Shown here: piece after piece, positions 31,328-39,424 of the stretch
How positions within the stretch are numbered: the stretch's first letter is position 1
How the letters are laid out: each line of letters begins with the position of its first letter
Assembly (NCBI RefSeq): GCF_009856825.1
Contig: NZ_WVTD01000023.1
Coordinates: 1 to 40,669, forward strand
Reading direction: 5' to 3'
Length of the DNA: 40,669 bases
DNA from: Novosphingobium silvae
Lineage (GTDB): Bacteria; Pseudomonadota; Alphaproteobacteria; Sphingomonadales; Sphingomonadaceae
The notes under the pieces: generated by a model
What the model was told of the DNA's origin: nothing
Seen by the model: only the letters and a program-made list of their open reading frames with translations
Database searches by the model: none
Program-made: the position numbers and the translations under genes

Positions 31328-31469
31328 CCGCGCGATCAGGGACGGGTGGCGGATCGCCTATGAGCGCGCACGACAGCAGCTGAGCGAGCTTGGCGGGCAG
31401 CCGTTGTCCGCGCGGCAGATGCTCGTCATTCTCGCTAACAGCGCCGCCCGAACGGCCCCCCGCATTTAG
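31275..31469 (+). pseudogene. 3' fragment of an unknown gene
   Basis: After an in-frame TAG (31272) a coherent frame reads TGLSIDQHGTIPDTRAIRDG, then AYERARQQLSELGGQPLSAR before TAG. It has no start codon and looks like the C-terminal end of a helical protein. Unidentified. Confidence 0.35.
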
Positions 31470-31478
31470 TCGGCAGGC

Positions 31479-31510
31479 ATCGACTTCATCGTCACCGGGC
31501 ATTTCCGCGC
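31479..31510 (+). repeat. 32-bp leader repeat, copy 1
   Basis: Begins ATCGACTTCATCG and includes GGGCATTTCCG; 28 of 32 bases match the copy at 33012-33043. Each copy lies 40-50 bp upstream of a small gene that heads a larger one. Confidence 0.55.
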
Positions 31511-31558
31511 GGTTCCGATCATCGCCATACAGGTCTCATCCCAACCAGGAGACTTCGT

Positions 31559-31681
31559 ATGTACACCAAACATCAGCCGCTGAGCACGCTGCACATTGCG
31601 CTTCCGCTCGCCGGTCCGCTGTCGGCCTTCGTCATGATGCTGACCGTGATTGCCGCCGTCGCACCCGCGATGATGGCCTGA
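31559..31681 (+). CDS. small membrane peptide, 40 aa
   Basis: CCAGGAG precedes the ATG at good spacing. The product MYTKHQPLSTLHIALPLAGP... has one hydrophobic Ala/Met/Val-rich segment. It lies 69 bp before the hydrolase-OsmC gene. Too short for an annotation, but the ribosome-binding site and hydrophobicity support it. Confidence 0.5.
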   Translation: MYTKHQPLSTLHIALPLAGPLSAFVMMLTVIAAVAPAMMA

Positions 31682-31750
31682 CTCCCGTTCAAGAGTTCCG
31701 GACCGGTCGCGCCGCGACCGCCCGGACCTTCAGTCTGTCGAGGTGAGAGC

Positions 31751-33001
31751 ATGTCCTCGCGCGCCATTTCATTTGAGGGCCGACATGGCCATCCGCTTGC
31801 GGCCCGCCTCGAGCTGCCCGATGGGCCGGTCCGCGCGGTCGCGCTGTTCGCGCATTGCTTCACCTGCACGATGCGCAGCCACGCTGCGAGGCGCGTCACC
31901 GCAGCGCTCGCCGCGCGGGGCATCGCCACGCTGCGGTTCGACTTTACCGGGCTCGGCGGCAGCGGCGGCGATTTCGCGACCGCCGGTTTTGCCGCCGACG
32001 TCGCCGATATCGTCACTGCAGCCAACTATCTCCGCACTCATATCGGTGCGCCGACCATTCTCATTGGACACAGCCTGGGCGGCGCCGCGGTGCTCGCGGC
32101 CGCCACGCAGATTGACGACGCGCGCGCAGTGGTGACGATCGGCGCGCCCTTCGATGTCGGTCATGTCGTGCACCGCATCGAAGGCGACCTTGCGGCGATC
32201 CGGCAAGCGGGTCGCGGCCAAGTCCGCATCGGTGGGCGACCGTTTGCGCTATCCGCGGATTTCCTGCGCGCGCTCGACGAGCCGCGCAACGCCGCCGCAC
32301 ACATTATGGCGCTCGGTAAAGCGCTGCTCGTCCTTCATGCGCCGCTCGACGGGACGGTTTCGATCGATAATGCCCGCCAGATTTACGACGCGGCGCGCCA
32401 TCCCAAGAGTTTCGTGACGCTCGAGAACGCCGACCACCTGCTTACCGCCCCCGAGGACGCACAATATGTCGCTGGGCTGATCGCGGCATGGGTGGAGCGC
32501 TATCTGCCCCCAATGGTTCGCGCGGTTAACTCGAAGACCCCACCAGCACACGGTGAGGTCCGCGTCGTCAATGGCAACGGCAAGTTCGAGACGCGCATCA
32601 TAACCGCGACCCACCAGTTCACCGCAGACGAGCCAGTCAGCTTTGGCGGGCTCGACGCGGGGCCCGGGCCCTATGAGCTGCTGTTGTCAGCGCTTGGCGC
32701 GTGCACCTCGATGACGCTGCGCATGGTCGCCGCGCGCGAGCAGATCCCGCTCGACGATGTGGTCGTGCGCCTCCGGCATGATCGCGACCATGGCGCGGAT
32801 TGCGACCATTGCCAGGACAGCGAAGGGCGCGTGGAGGCTATCGAAGTCACGATCGAGCTGCTCGGCGCTCTCACAGATGCGCAACGCGCCCGTCTGCTGG
32901 CCGTGGCGGGCAAATGCCCGGTCCATCGCACGCTGGCCGGTCAGGTCCATGTGCACGTCGCCGACCATGCGCCTGAGGCCACCGAGCCGGTGGCGGCCTG
33001 A
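31751..33001 (+). CDS. alpha/beta-hydrolase and OsmC fusion protein
   Basis: 416 aa. The N-terminal alpha/beta hydrolase has the nucleophile elbow GHSLGG (Ser-108) and a conserved ADHLL His near residue 232. The C-terminal OsmC/Ohr-type domain has the two reactive cysteines in GACTSMT (Cys-318) and AGKCPVHRTL (Cys-389). OsmC proteins reduce organic hydroperoxides. The fusion is known in proteobacteria; the hydrolase may release peroxidised acyl chains for reduction. It leads a stress/redox cluster. Confidence 0.88.
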   Translation: MSSRAISFEGRHGHPLAARLELPDGPVRAVALFAHCFTCTMRSHAARRVTAALAARGIATLRFDFTGLGGSGGDFATAGFAADVADIVTAANYLRTHIGAPTILIGHSLGGAAVLAAATQIDDARAVVTIGAPFDVGHVVHRIEGDLAAIRQAGRGQVRIGGRPFALSADFLRALDEPRNAAAHIMALGKALLVLHAPLDGTVSIDNARQIYDAARHPKSFVTLENADHLLTAPEDAQYVAGLIAAWVERYLPPMVRAVNSKTPPAHGEVRVVNGNGKFETRIITATHQFTADEPVSFGGLDAGPGPYELLLSALGACTSMTLRMVAAREQIPLDDVVVRLRHDRDHGADCDHCQDSEGRVEAIEVTIELLGALTDAQRARLLAVAGKCPVHRTLAGQVHVHVADHAPEATEPVAA

Positions 33002-33011
33002 CGCGGCGCGT

Positions 33012-33043
33012 ATCGACTTCATCGACAGCGGGCATTTCCGCCG
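33012..33043 (+). repeat. 32-bp leader repeat, copy 2
   Basis: 28 of 32 bases match copy 1 (31479-31510). It lies just after the hydrolase-OsmC stop and 44 bp before the small gene at 33087. Confidence 0.55.
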
Positions 33044-33086
33044 CGCCGCCGGGCCTGCGAGACGTGGCTCGTCAAAGGAGACGATC

Positions 33087-33215
33087 ATGACCCGCATCGC
33101 ACGGCGATACGCGACGCCTGGACCACGGCACGTAGTGAATAATCGCTCGGTTGACTCGCCCTTTCGTTCGCCCGGCGCCGCGCTAACCGCCCGGGTTGCG
33201 GGCCGCGTCGCCTAA
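33087..33215 (+). CDS. possible small basic peptide, 42 aa
   Basis: ATG 33087 has an excellent ribosome-binding site (AAAGGAGACGATC). The product MTRIARRYATPGPRHVVNNR... is Arg-rich and ends one base before the NDH-2 start. It may be a leader peptide coupling translation into the next gene. Confidence 0.4.
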   Translation: MTRIARRYATPGPRHVVNNRSVDSPFRSPGAALTARVAGRVA

Positions 33216-33216
33216 A

Positions 33217-34569
33217 ATGGCAAGCCCTGAGCGCCCCCCTCGTGTGGTCATTCTCGGCGCGGGTTTTGCCGGTCTCGCAGCCGCACGCGAACTCTGCGGG
33301 AAAGGTGTCGATGTAACGATCGTCGACCGCCAGAACCATCATGTCTTTCAGCCGCTGCTCTACCAAGTCGCGACCGCCGGCCTGTCGCCCGCCGACATTG
33401 CCGCGCCGATCCGCTCGATCGTCAAGAAGCATGAGCGCACCCATGTCCGGCTCGGCGAGGTGGTCGCGGTCAACAGCCATGCGCGGCTCGTCGAACTCGC
33501 GGAAGGCGATTTCCTGCCCTATGATTATCTCATCGTCGCGACCGGAGCGAGGCACGGCTATTTCGGCCGCGAGGAATGGGCCGAGCACGCGCCCGGGCTC
33601 AAGACCATCGATGATGCGACATTGCTCCGGCGCAAAATCCTGCTTGCGCTCGAGCACGCCGAAACGCTGCCGCCCGGACCAGAGCGCGATCGTCAGCTGA
33701 CCTTCGTGTTGGTGGGCGGCGGTCCGACCGGGGTCGAGATGGCGGGCGCCATCGCCGAGCTGACTCGCCATTCGGTCAGCATGGAATTCCGGACGATCAT
33801 GTCCAAGTTGTCGCGGGTGGTCCTGATCGAGGCGGGTCCGCGGCTGCTGGCGAGCTTCCCCGAGCGCCTGTCCGAATGCGCGCGCCGGTCGCTCGACAAG
33901 CTTGGGGTCGAAGTCCGGCTGAGCGAGCGCGTCGTCGATGTCGACGCGCGCGGCGTCGGGCTGGAGAACGAACGGATCGATGCCGGAACCGTGATCTGGT
34001 CGGCGGGCGTGATGGCGTCTCCCGCCGCGCGCTGGCTGGGCGTCGAAGGCGACCGAGCCGGGCGCGTCGCGGTCGAAGCCGATCTCAGCCTGCCCGGCCG
34101 CCCCGATGTGTTCGTGGTCGGCGATGTCGCGTCGCGTTCCCGTGCCGATGGCCGGCCGGTTCCCGGCATCGCTCCTGCCGCGAAGCAGATGGGCGTCCAT
34201 GCCGCGCGGGTGATCGCCGCTCGGGTCACAGGGCGGCAGACACCGCCGCCGTTCCGCTACCGCGACTATGGCAATCTGGCGACGATCGGGCGCAAGCGCG
34301 CGGTTGCCGACTTCGGCCATGCGCAAGTCCGTGGCACTCTCGCATGGCTGCTGTGGTGCGTGGCGCACGTCTATTTCCTGGTCGGCTTCCGCAATCGCCT
34401 TATCGTCGGCGCAAACTGGCTCTGGCACTATTTCACTTTCGATCGCGGCGCGCGGCTGATCACCGCGCTCGACGGCGGCGCGGTTTTCGGTGGTCGGCAC
34501 GACCCACATGGAGCCGAACAATTTCGCAACATTGTAACAGACGCGCCGCAACGGGCGGCACATGTTTGA
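33217..34569 (+). CDS. ndh: type II NADH:quinone oxidoreductase (NDH-2-like)
   Basis: 450 aa from ATG 33217. The FAD-binding Rossmann motif opens the protein (VVILGAGFAGLAAARELCG). NDH-2 hallmarks follow: HHVFQPLLYQVATAGLSP, the second dinucleotide fold FVLVGGGPTGVEMAGAIAE, VIWSAGV, and DVFVVGDVA. The C-terminal hydrophobic segment (LAWLLWCVAHVYFLVGFRNR) anchors it to the membrane surface. It oxidises NADH and passes electrons to quinone without proton pumping. A TTG start at 33196 is possible. Overlaps the acyltransferase gene by 8 bp. Confidence 0.87.
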   Translation: MASPERPPRVVILGAGFAGLAAARELCGKGVDVTIVDRQNHHVFQPLLYQVATAGLSPADIAAPIRSIVKKHERTHVRLGEVVAVNSHARLVELAEGDFLPYDYLIVATGARHGYFGREEWAEHAPGLKTIDDATLLRRKILLALEHAETLPPGPERDRQLTFVLVGGGPTGVEMAGAIAELTRHSVSMEFRTIMSKLSRVVLIEAGPRLLASFPERLSECARRSLDKLGVEVRLSERVVDVDARGVGLENERIDAGTVIWSAGVMASPAARWLGVEGDRAGRVAVEADLSLPGRPDVFVVGDVASRSRADGRPVPGIAPAAKQMGVHAARVIAARVTGRQTPPPFRYRDYGNLATIGRKRAVADFGHAQVRGTLAWLLWCVAHVYFLVGFRNRLIVGANWLWHYFTFDRGARLITALDGGAVFGGRHDPHGAEQFRNIVTDAPQRAAHV

Positions 34570-35392
34570 CATGATGACTCGGAGATCCCGTATGGAACCG
34601 GCGCGACCCTTCCTCGGCGCAGACGAGGCGACCTGCCGGACAGGCGACCTCGAGGTGCGGCTAGCGCAAGCGCATGAAGTCGATGAAGCGCTGGCGCTCC
34701 GCTTCAGGGTGTTTTGTGAAGAGCGCGGCGCACGCAGCAGTAAGGCGGCGTCGGGTCTCGAGGAAGACGCCTTCGACCGCGACTGCGACCATTTGATCGT
34801 CATCGATCATGCCTGCGCGGGCCGCCCGGTGGTCGGCACCTATCGATTGCTGCGGGAGGAAACCGCGCTCAGGATCGGCGGCTTTTACTCGGCGGGCGAA
34901 TATGATCTCGCGCCGTTGATCGCGCAGGGCCGCGCGCACGCCGGTGCCCCGCAATTGCTTGAGCTCGGCCGCTCCTGCGTTGACCCTCGCTACCGGACCA
35001 ACGCCACGATTACACTGCTCTGGCGCGCGATCGCCTTCTATCTCGAGCGTCACCGTGTCGGCTTCATGTTCGGCTGCGCTTCGTTTCCAGGCACCGACCC
35101 GGCCCTGTTTCGCGATGAACTCGCCTACCTCCACCGCTTTCACCTAGCGCCGCCACCCATCCGCGTCCGAGCTTGGGCCAAACACCATGTCGAGATGGCG
35201 CGAGCCGTTGATAAGGTCGACATGAGCGGGCGCGGCCTGCCGCCGCTCATCAAGGCCTATTTGCGCGTCGGCGCGCAGGTTGGCGATGGCGCTTTTATTG
35301 ATCACGACTTCAATACCGTCGATGTTTTCATGGTAATGCCCGTCGAGCGGATCGTCGGGCGTTACGGCCGTAAATTCGGGCTCGTCACATGA
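34562..35392 (+). CDS. OlsB-like GNAT N-acyltransferase
   Basis: 276 aa. It fits the OlsB/hemolysin-type acyltransferase family: LAQAHEVDEALALRFRVFCE, DCDHLIVIDH, TYRLLREE, LLELGRSCVDPRYRT, and LPPLIKAYLRVGAQVGDGAF followed by IDHDFNTVDVFMVMP. OlsB attaches a 3-hydroxyacyl chain to ornithine, the first step of ornithine-lipid synthesis. OlsA is not adjacent, so the substrate is inferred. Alternative ATGs at 34571 and 34592 are possible. Begins inside the NDH-2 gene. Confidence 0.8.
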   Translation: MFDMMTRRSRMEPARPFLGADEATCRTGDLEVRLAQAHEVDEALALRFRVFCEERGARSSKAASGLEEDAFDRDCDHLIVIDHACAGRPVVGTYRLLREETALRIGGFYSAGEYDLAPLIAQGRAHAGAPQLLELGRSCVDPRYRTNATITLLWRAIAFYLERHRVGFMFGCASFPGTDPALFRDELAYLHRFHLAPPPIRVRAWAKHHVEMARAVDKVDMSGRGLPPLIKAYLRVGAQVGDGAFIDHDFNTVDVFMVMPVERIVGRYGRKFGLVT

Positions 35393-35456
35393 GGCCATTC
35401 CTTGATCCCATCCCCGGACCGGCGCACCCGCACCGGTTTACGAGAGGCTTAGTTCA

Positions 35457-36224
35457 ATGCCGATGACCGTCTCGCTCCGCGCGGTACTCACTGTATCCGG
35501 TGTGCTGCTGCTGGCCGCCTGCGGCACCGGCGCTCCCTCCGATCCGGATTCAACCGCGCGTTCCACCGAGGGCTCCGCGGCGGCGGATATCGCCACGGCA
35601 AGCGCGTCGGCCCCGGTCGTCGTCGAGCTGTTCCAGAGCCAGGGCTGTTCGTCCTGCCCGCCGGCAAATGCCAACGTCAATGCGATCGCCGCGCAACCGG
35701 AGGTGCTCGCGCTCTCATTCGGCGTGACTTATTGGGATAAGCTGGGTTGGGCGGACAGCTTTGCCAAACCCGAATATACCGCGCGACAGTGGGAATACGC
35801 CCGGGCAGCTGGGCGTCCGAATGTTGCCACGCCGCAGGTGATCGTCAATGGCAACCGCGCGATCGTTGGCAGCAACGCGGCGGAACTGAAGCGCGAACTC
35901 GCCGCCGCCGGGTCGCCCAAGGGCGGTCCGGCGCTCACCATCGAAGGTTCGTCAGTTAAGGTAGGGGCCGGCCATGGACCCGCTTCGCTGGTCTGGCTGG
36001 TTCGCTACGATCCTGAGGAAAATCAGGTCGCGATCCGCGCCGGCGAGAATGGCGGACGCACGTTGCCTCACCGCAATATCGTCCGCCAGCTTGTGCGACT
36101 TGGCAACTGGACGGGCACGGAGGCGAGTTTTGCGCTGCCAGAGCCCGCCGAGCCTGGCCTGCGCACGGCGGTGTTGGTTCAGCGCGGCCTTGGTGGCCCG
36201 ATCACGGCAGCAGTGAAAGGATAG
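35457..36224 (+). CDS. DUF1223 thioredoxin-like lipoprotein
   Basis: 255 aa. A lipoprotein signal peptide with lipobox LLAAC (Cys-22) precedes an Ala/Ser-rich linker. The DUF1223 domain has VVVELFQSQGCSSCPPANA (CxxC, Cys-64 and Cys-67), then FGVTYWDKLGWADSFAKPEY and TPQVIVNGNRAIVGSN. The CxxC and cis-Pro-like TPQ suggest a thioredoxin fold acting in the periplasm. It ends three bases before the cytochrome b gene, so probably one operon. Confidence 0.85.
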   Translation: MPMTVSLRAVLTVSGVLLLAACGTGAPSDPDSTARSTEGSAAADIATASASAPVVVELFQSQGCSSCPPANANVNAIAAQPEVLALSFGVTYWDKLGWADSFAKPEYTARQWEYARAAGRPNVATPQVIVNGNRAIVGSNAAELKRELAAAGSPKGGPALTIEGSSVKVGAGHGPASLVWLVRYDPEENQVAIRAGENGGRTLPHRNIVRQLVRLGNWTGTEASFALPEPAEPGLRTAVLVQRGLGGPITAAVKG

Positions 36225-36227
36225 GGG

Positions 36228-37088
36228 ATGGCGACAGCCGCCGAGCACGCAATCAACGCGCCCCTAGCGCCCGGTAGCGGGTCGCCCGGCATCTATCGTC
36301 ATCGGCTGGCGACGCGTCTATGGCATTGGTCGAATGTCGTGGTGCTGATCATCATGCTGATGAGCGGACTGATGATTTTCAACGCGCATCCGCGCCTCTA
36401 CTGGGGCGAATATGGCGCGAACTCGGATTATGCCTGGCTTGAGATCGGCCCGACCGCGACAGGAGGTCATTTGGTCGTTGCCGGGCTCGACATCCCGACC
36501 ACCGGAATTCTCGGCCAATGGACGGACGCAAACGGCAACCAGCAGACCCGTGCCTTTCCGTACTGGGCAACCATTCCCTCGGGCTATAACCTCGCCGGTG
36601 CGCGCCGCTGGCATCTGTCGTTCGCATGGGCGTTTGCGATACTGACGATCGGCTATCTCATCATAAGCGCCGCCAACCGTCATATCCGGCGAGACCTCCT
36701 TCCGAAAAAGTCGGAGCTCGCGCCCGCGCATCTCTGGCAGGACGTCAAGGACCATCTCCGGTTGCGGTTTCATCCGACCGACGGGACGGCTCACTACAAT
36801 ATCCTGCAGAAGCTGACCTACGGGTTGGTCCTGTTCGTTCTGTTGCCAGGCGTGCTGCTGACCGGCTTGACCATGTCGCCTGCGTTCAACGCCGCCTGGC
36901 CATGGATGCTCGACCTGTTCGGCGGCCGCCAATCAGCACGGTCATTGCATTTCATCTGCGCGGCGGGGCTGGTCGGGTTCATTCTGGTTCACTTGCTGTT
37001 GGTCATGCTCGCGGGCCCGATCAACGAAATCCGCTCGATGATCACCGGCTGGCTTCATGTCCGCAAGGTCGAGGAGGGAAGCGCATGA
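36228..37088 (+). CDS. cytochrome b/b561-type membrane subunit
   Basis: 286 aa with about four membrane segments: VVVLIIMLMSGLMIF, FAWAFAILTIGYLIISAANR, YGLVLFVLLPGVLLTGLTM, FICAAGLVGFILVHLLLVML. Putative haem ligands are the His residues in YRHRLATRLWHW, RRWHLSF, LHFIC and VHLLL. It should pass electrons between the quinone pool and a periplasmic partner. Its stop overlaps the start of the molybdopterin enzyme gene, its likely partner. Confidence 0.83.
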   Translation: MATAAEHAINAPLAPGSGSPGIYRHRLATRLWHWSNVVVLIIMLMSGLMIFNAHPRLYWGEYGANSDYAWLEIGPTATGGHLVVAGLDIPTTGILGQWTDANGNQQTRAFPYWATIPSGYNLAGARRWHLSFAWAFAILTIGYLIISAANRHIRRDLLPKKSELAPAHLWQDVKDHLRLRFHPTDGTAHYNILQKLTYGLVLFVLLPGVLLTGLTMSPAFNAAWPWMLDLFGGRQSARSLHFICAAGLVGFILVHLLLVMLAGPINEIRSMITGWLHVRKVEEGSA

Positions 37089-37843
37089 TGATCGCGCGCA
37101 GAAAACTGGTCGGATCGCTAGGCGTTGCCGCTGGAGGACTGCTGTTGAGCGGCTGCGACCGCGTCGCCGGAACTCCGGCGTTTCGGAGCTTCGTCGAGGG
37201 CACAGACGGGCTGACCATCGATTTCACTCGATTAGTTTCCAAACGCGACGCGCTCGCACGCGAATACACCTTGACCGATCTGTCACCAGTGTTCCGCGCG
37301 AACGGTACGCGGGTTCCAGCCGCGCCCGAATATCAGTCCCTGATGGCTAACAAATTCGCGGACTTTCGCTTGCGCATCGACGGACTGGTGCGCCAGCCTT
37401 TGTCCTTGTCGCTGGCGCAACTCCGCTCACTGCCCGTGCGGACCCAGATTACGCGGCATGATTGTGTCGAGGGTTGGAGCGCGATCGGGCAATGGACCGG
37501 TACCCCTCTTAGCGGTCTGATGAAACAGGCCGGGCTGATGCCGTCGGCAAGGTTCATCGTGTTTCACTGCGCCGACGATTATGGCGCGTCGAAATATTAT
37601 GAGAGCATCGACCTGATCGACGCCTTTCATCCGCAGACGATACTTGCTTGGGGGCTGAACGGGCAAAGGCTGCCGATTCAGAACGGCGCGCCGCTGCGGT
37701 TACGCGTCGAACGGCAACTCGGCTACAAGCACGCCAAATATGTCATGCGCATTGAGGCGGTCGCAAGCCTCGCCCAGATCGGGGCCGGCAAGGGCGGCTA
37801 TTGGGAGGATTCAAATGATTATGCCTGGTATGCGGGCATCTAG
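37085..37843 (+). CDS. molybdopterin-dependent oxidoreductase, sulfite oxidase fold
   Basis: 252 aa from ATG 37085. The signal region MMIARRKLVGSLGVAAGGLL and SGCD look like a Tat-type or lipoprotein leader (ARRKLVG, no full twin-Arg). The catalytic domain has RITRHDCVEGWSAIGQW-like sequence with Cys-127 as the candidate molybdenum ligand, then VFHCADDYGASKYYESI and NGAPLRLRVERQLGYKHAKY. The family includes YedY/MsrP and sulfite dehydrogenases. With the overlapping cytochrome b it resembles an MsrPQ-like pair, but the substrate is unknown. Confidence 0.85.
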   Translation: MMIARRKLVGSLGVAAGGLLLSGCDRVAGTPAFRSFVEGTDGLTIDFTRLVSKRDALAREYTLTDLSPVFRANGTRVPAAPEYQSLMANKFADFRLRIDGLVRQPLSLSLAQLRSLPVRTQITRHDCVEGWSAIGQWTGTPLSGLMKQAGLMPSARFIVFHCADDYGASKYYESIDLIDAFHPQTILAWGLNGQRLPIQNGAPLRLRVERQLGYKHAKYVMRIEAVASLAQIGAGKGGYWEDSNDYAWYAGI

Positions 37844-38636
37844 CCTTTTCCTTGCCGCATTGCTGCAAACGCTTGCGGCTTGCGGGCCTGAGACTGGCGG
37901 ACCCGCCGACGAAGCCGTTCCAGCGGCCGCTTCCTCTGCATCGACGCCGGCGCCCCTCGAGCTCGAGGCAACCGACGGCGGGACGGTGCATGCTATGCTC
38001 TACCCGGCCGAGCGAGCCCGCGCGGCCATCCTTCTGTTTCACCAGGCGAACGGCAGCGCGGCGGAGTATAAAACCATTGCGCCTCGCCTCGCTGCTCTCG
38101 GTTACGAGATTTTGACGATAGACCAGCGTTCGGGCGGCGACGTGTTCGGCCCCAACCTCACCGTCAACGCGAACGGCCGCTCGTCTGATTTTCTGAGTGC
38201 CGAACCCGACCTTGAGGCCGCGCTTTCTTGGGCGCGCACGCGTAAACTTCCGGTAATCGTCTGGGGCAGCAGCTATTCTGCCGCGCTTGTATTCAGGCTG
38301 GCGGCACGGCACCCGGGCGACATCGCGGCAGTGATCGCCTTCTCGCCGGGCGAATATCTCGGTCGCCCCGATGCTGTCCGCTCCGCCGCGCGCCAGATTG
38401 CTTCACCGATCTTTGCCGCAGCAGCGAGCGATTGGGAAGAGCAGGCGGCCGTACGTGCTATCATCGACGCTGCGCCGTCGCAAAGTGAAACGGCTTATCT
38501 CCCGTCGACCGGCGGCATCCACGGCTCCTCGACATTGGACGCGACGCGCAATCCCACCGGCGCTGACGCCGCCTGGGCCGCTGTGGCTAAGTTCCTCGAG
38601 CAACTGCCGCTTAACGCGGCCACATCCGCGTCTTGA
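37815..38636 (+). CDS. alpha/beta-hydrolase lipoprotein
   Basis: 273 aa from ATG 37815 (GGGAGG upstream), overlapping the previous gene by 29 bp. Lipoprotein signal with lipobox TLAAC, Ala/Ser/Pro linker, then an alpha/beta hydrolase: ILLFHQANGSAAEY, LTIDQRSGGD, nucleophile elbow VWGSSYSA and a late GGIHGSST that supplies the catalytic His. Probably exported to the periplasm and lipid-anchored. Substrate unknown. Confidence 0.8.
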   Translation: MIMPGMRASSLFLAALLQTLAACGPETGGPADEAVPAAASSASTPAPLELEATDGGTVHAMLYPAERARAAILLFHQANGSAAEYKTIAPRLAALGYEILTIDQRSGGDVFGPNLTVNANGRSSDFLSAEPDLEAALSWARTRKLPVIVWGSSYSAALVFRLAARHPGDIAAVIAFSPGEYLGRPDAVRSAARQIASPIFAAAASDWEEQAAVRAIIDAAPSQSETAYLPSTGGIHGSSTLDATRNPTGADAAWAAVAKFLEQLPLNAATSAS

Positions 38637-38739
38637 TCGAAACTCCAATGATGTCGTTTCAGGCCGCCTTCATACCGGCATCGCCACAAGAAGCGTCAGA
38701 GTCAGTGCTCTTGTGTTTTCTCCGGGACGGGGAATACTG

Positions 38740-39312
38740 ATTAAATTGAGCTGCCTTGATGCCGACTACACGCTCTGGGACAACAGGCGCCACTTCAACT
38801 CGACAGAGCAGGATCTCTTCGCAATTCTCAAGCCGTTCGCAGACAATGACGAAAGACGCGAAGCGCTGAGTGCCTGCAAGCTTTACGCTTTCGCTGATTG
38901 AGCCAGCGGTAGAGCTGGCGGGAGAACACCCCACCTCTTCACTGATCGCAAACATTCTGGCTGCCGGGCGCGAACTGCTCAGGCATCCGGTCGAGCTGCT
39001 CGATGGCGTCGGCGCCACGCTGATCGAGCTCGCGGCTCGAGGGTGACTACTCCTTGTCACCGAGGGTGATTTGCCTCGTCAGAAAGTCACGCTTGCGGAC
39101 TCAGGGCTGAGCGAGCGGTCCAGCGGGATCGAGATAGCGAGCGACAAGAGCGCCGAAACGGTAACGCGTCTTTTCGAGCGTTTAGGCGTCCAGCCCGAAC
39201 AGGCGGTCATGGCGGGAGTATCGTTGCGCTCGGACGTCAAGCAGTCGCTTGATGTGGTCGCGTGGGGGGCCGTCATCCCTCAGGAGGAGCTTGGTCGCCC
39301 TAAACTGAGTAA
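38740..39312 (+). pseudogene. decayed HAD-superfamily hydrolase
   Basis: Three pieces of one HAD hydrolase are visible. First, LDADYTLWDNRRHF with the catalytic DxD (38755 onward), to KLYAFAD and TGA (38898). Second, in another frame, LIEPAVELAGE through GRELLRHPVELLDGV to RG and TGA (39043-39045). Third, in frame with the second, LLLVTEGDLPRQKVTLADSG (the lost Lys motif now TEGD) and FERLGVQPEQAVMAGVSLRS. A short frameshifting deletion near 38890, a nonsense codon and no clear start show that it is dead. Confidence 0.72.
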
Positions 39313-39424
39313 TTACCCAACTCCAACACACATCACCGATAATTGGCGGCAAATGGCGGATTGCCAGCAGGGAGCCGATCCATGTCCTGAAGACCTTGTC
39401 GCGCAATCAGTCGATCGCGTCACA

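Noticed and set aside
33085..34803. 572-codon minus-strand frame
   Set aside because: Shadow of the NDH-2 gene, whose FAD and NAD motifs are clear on the plus strand.
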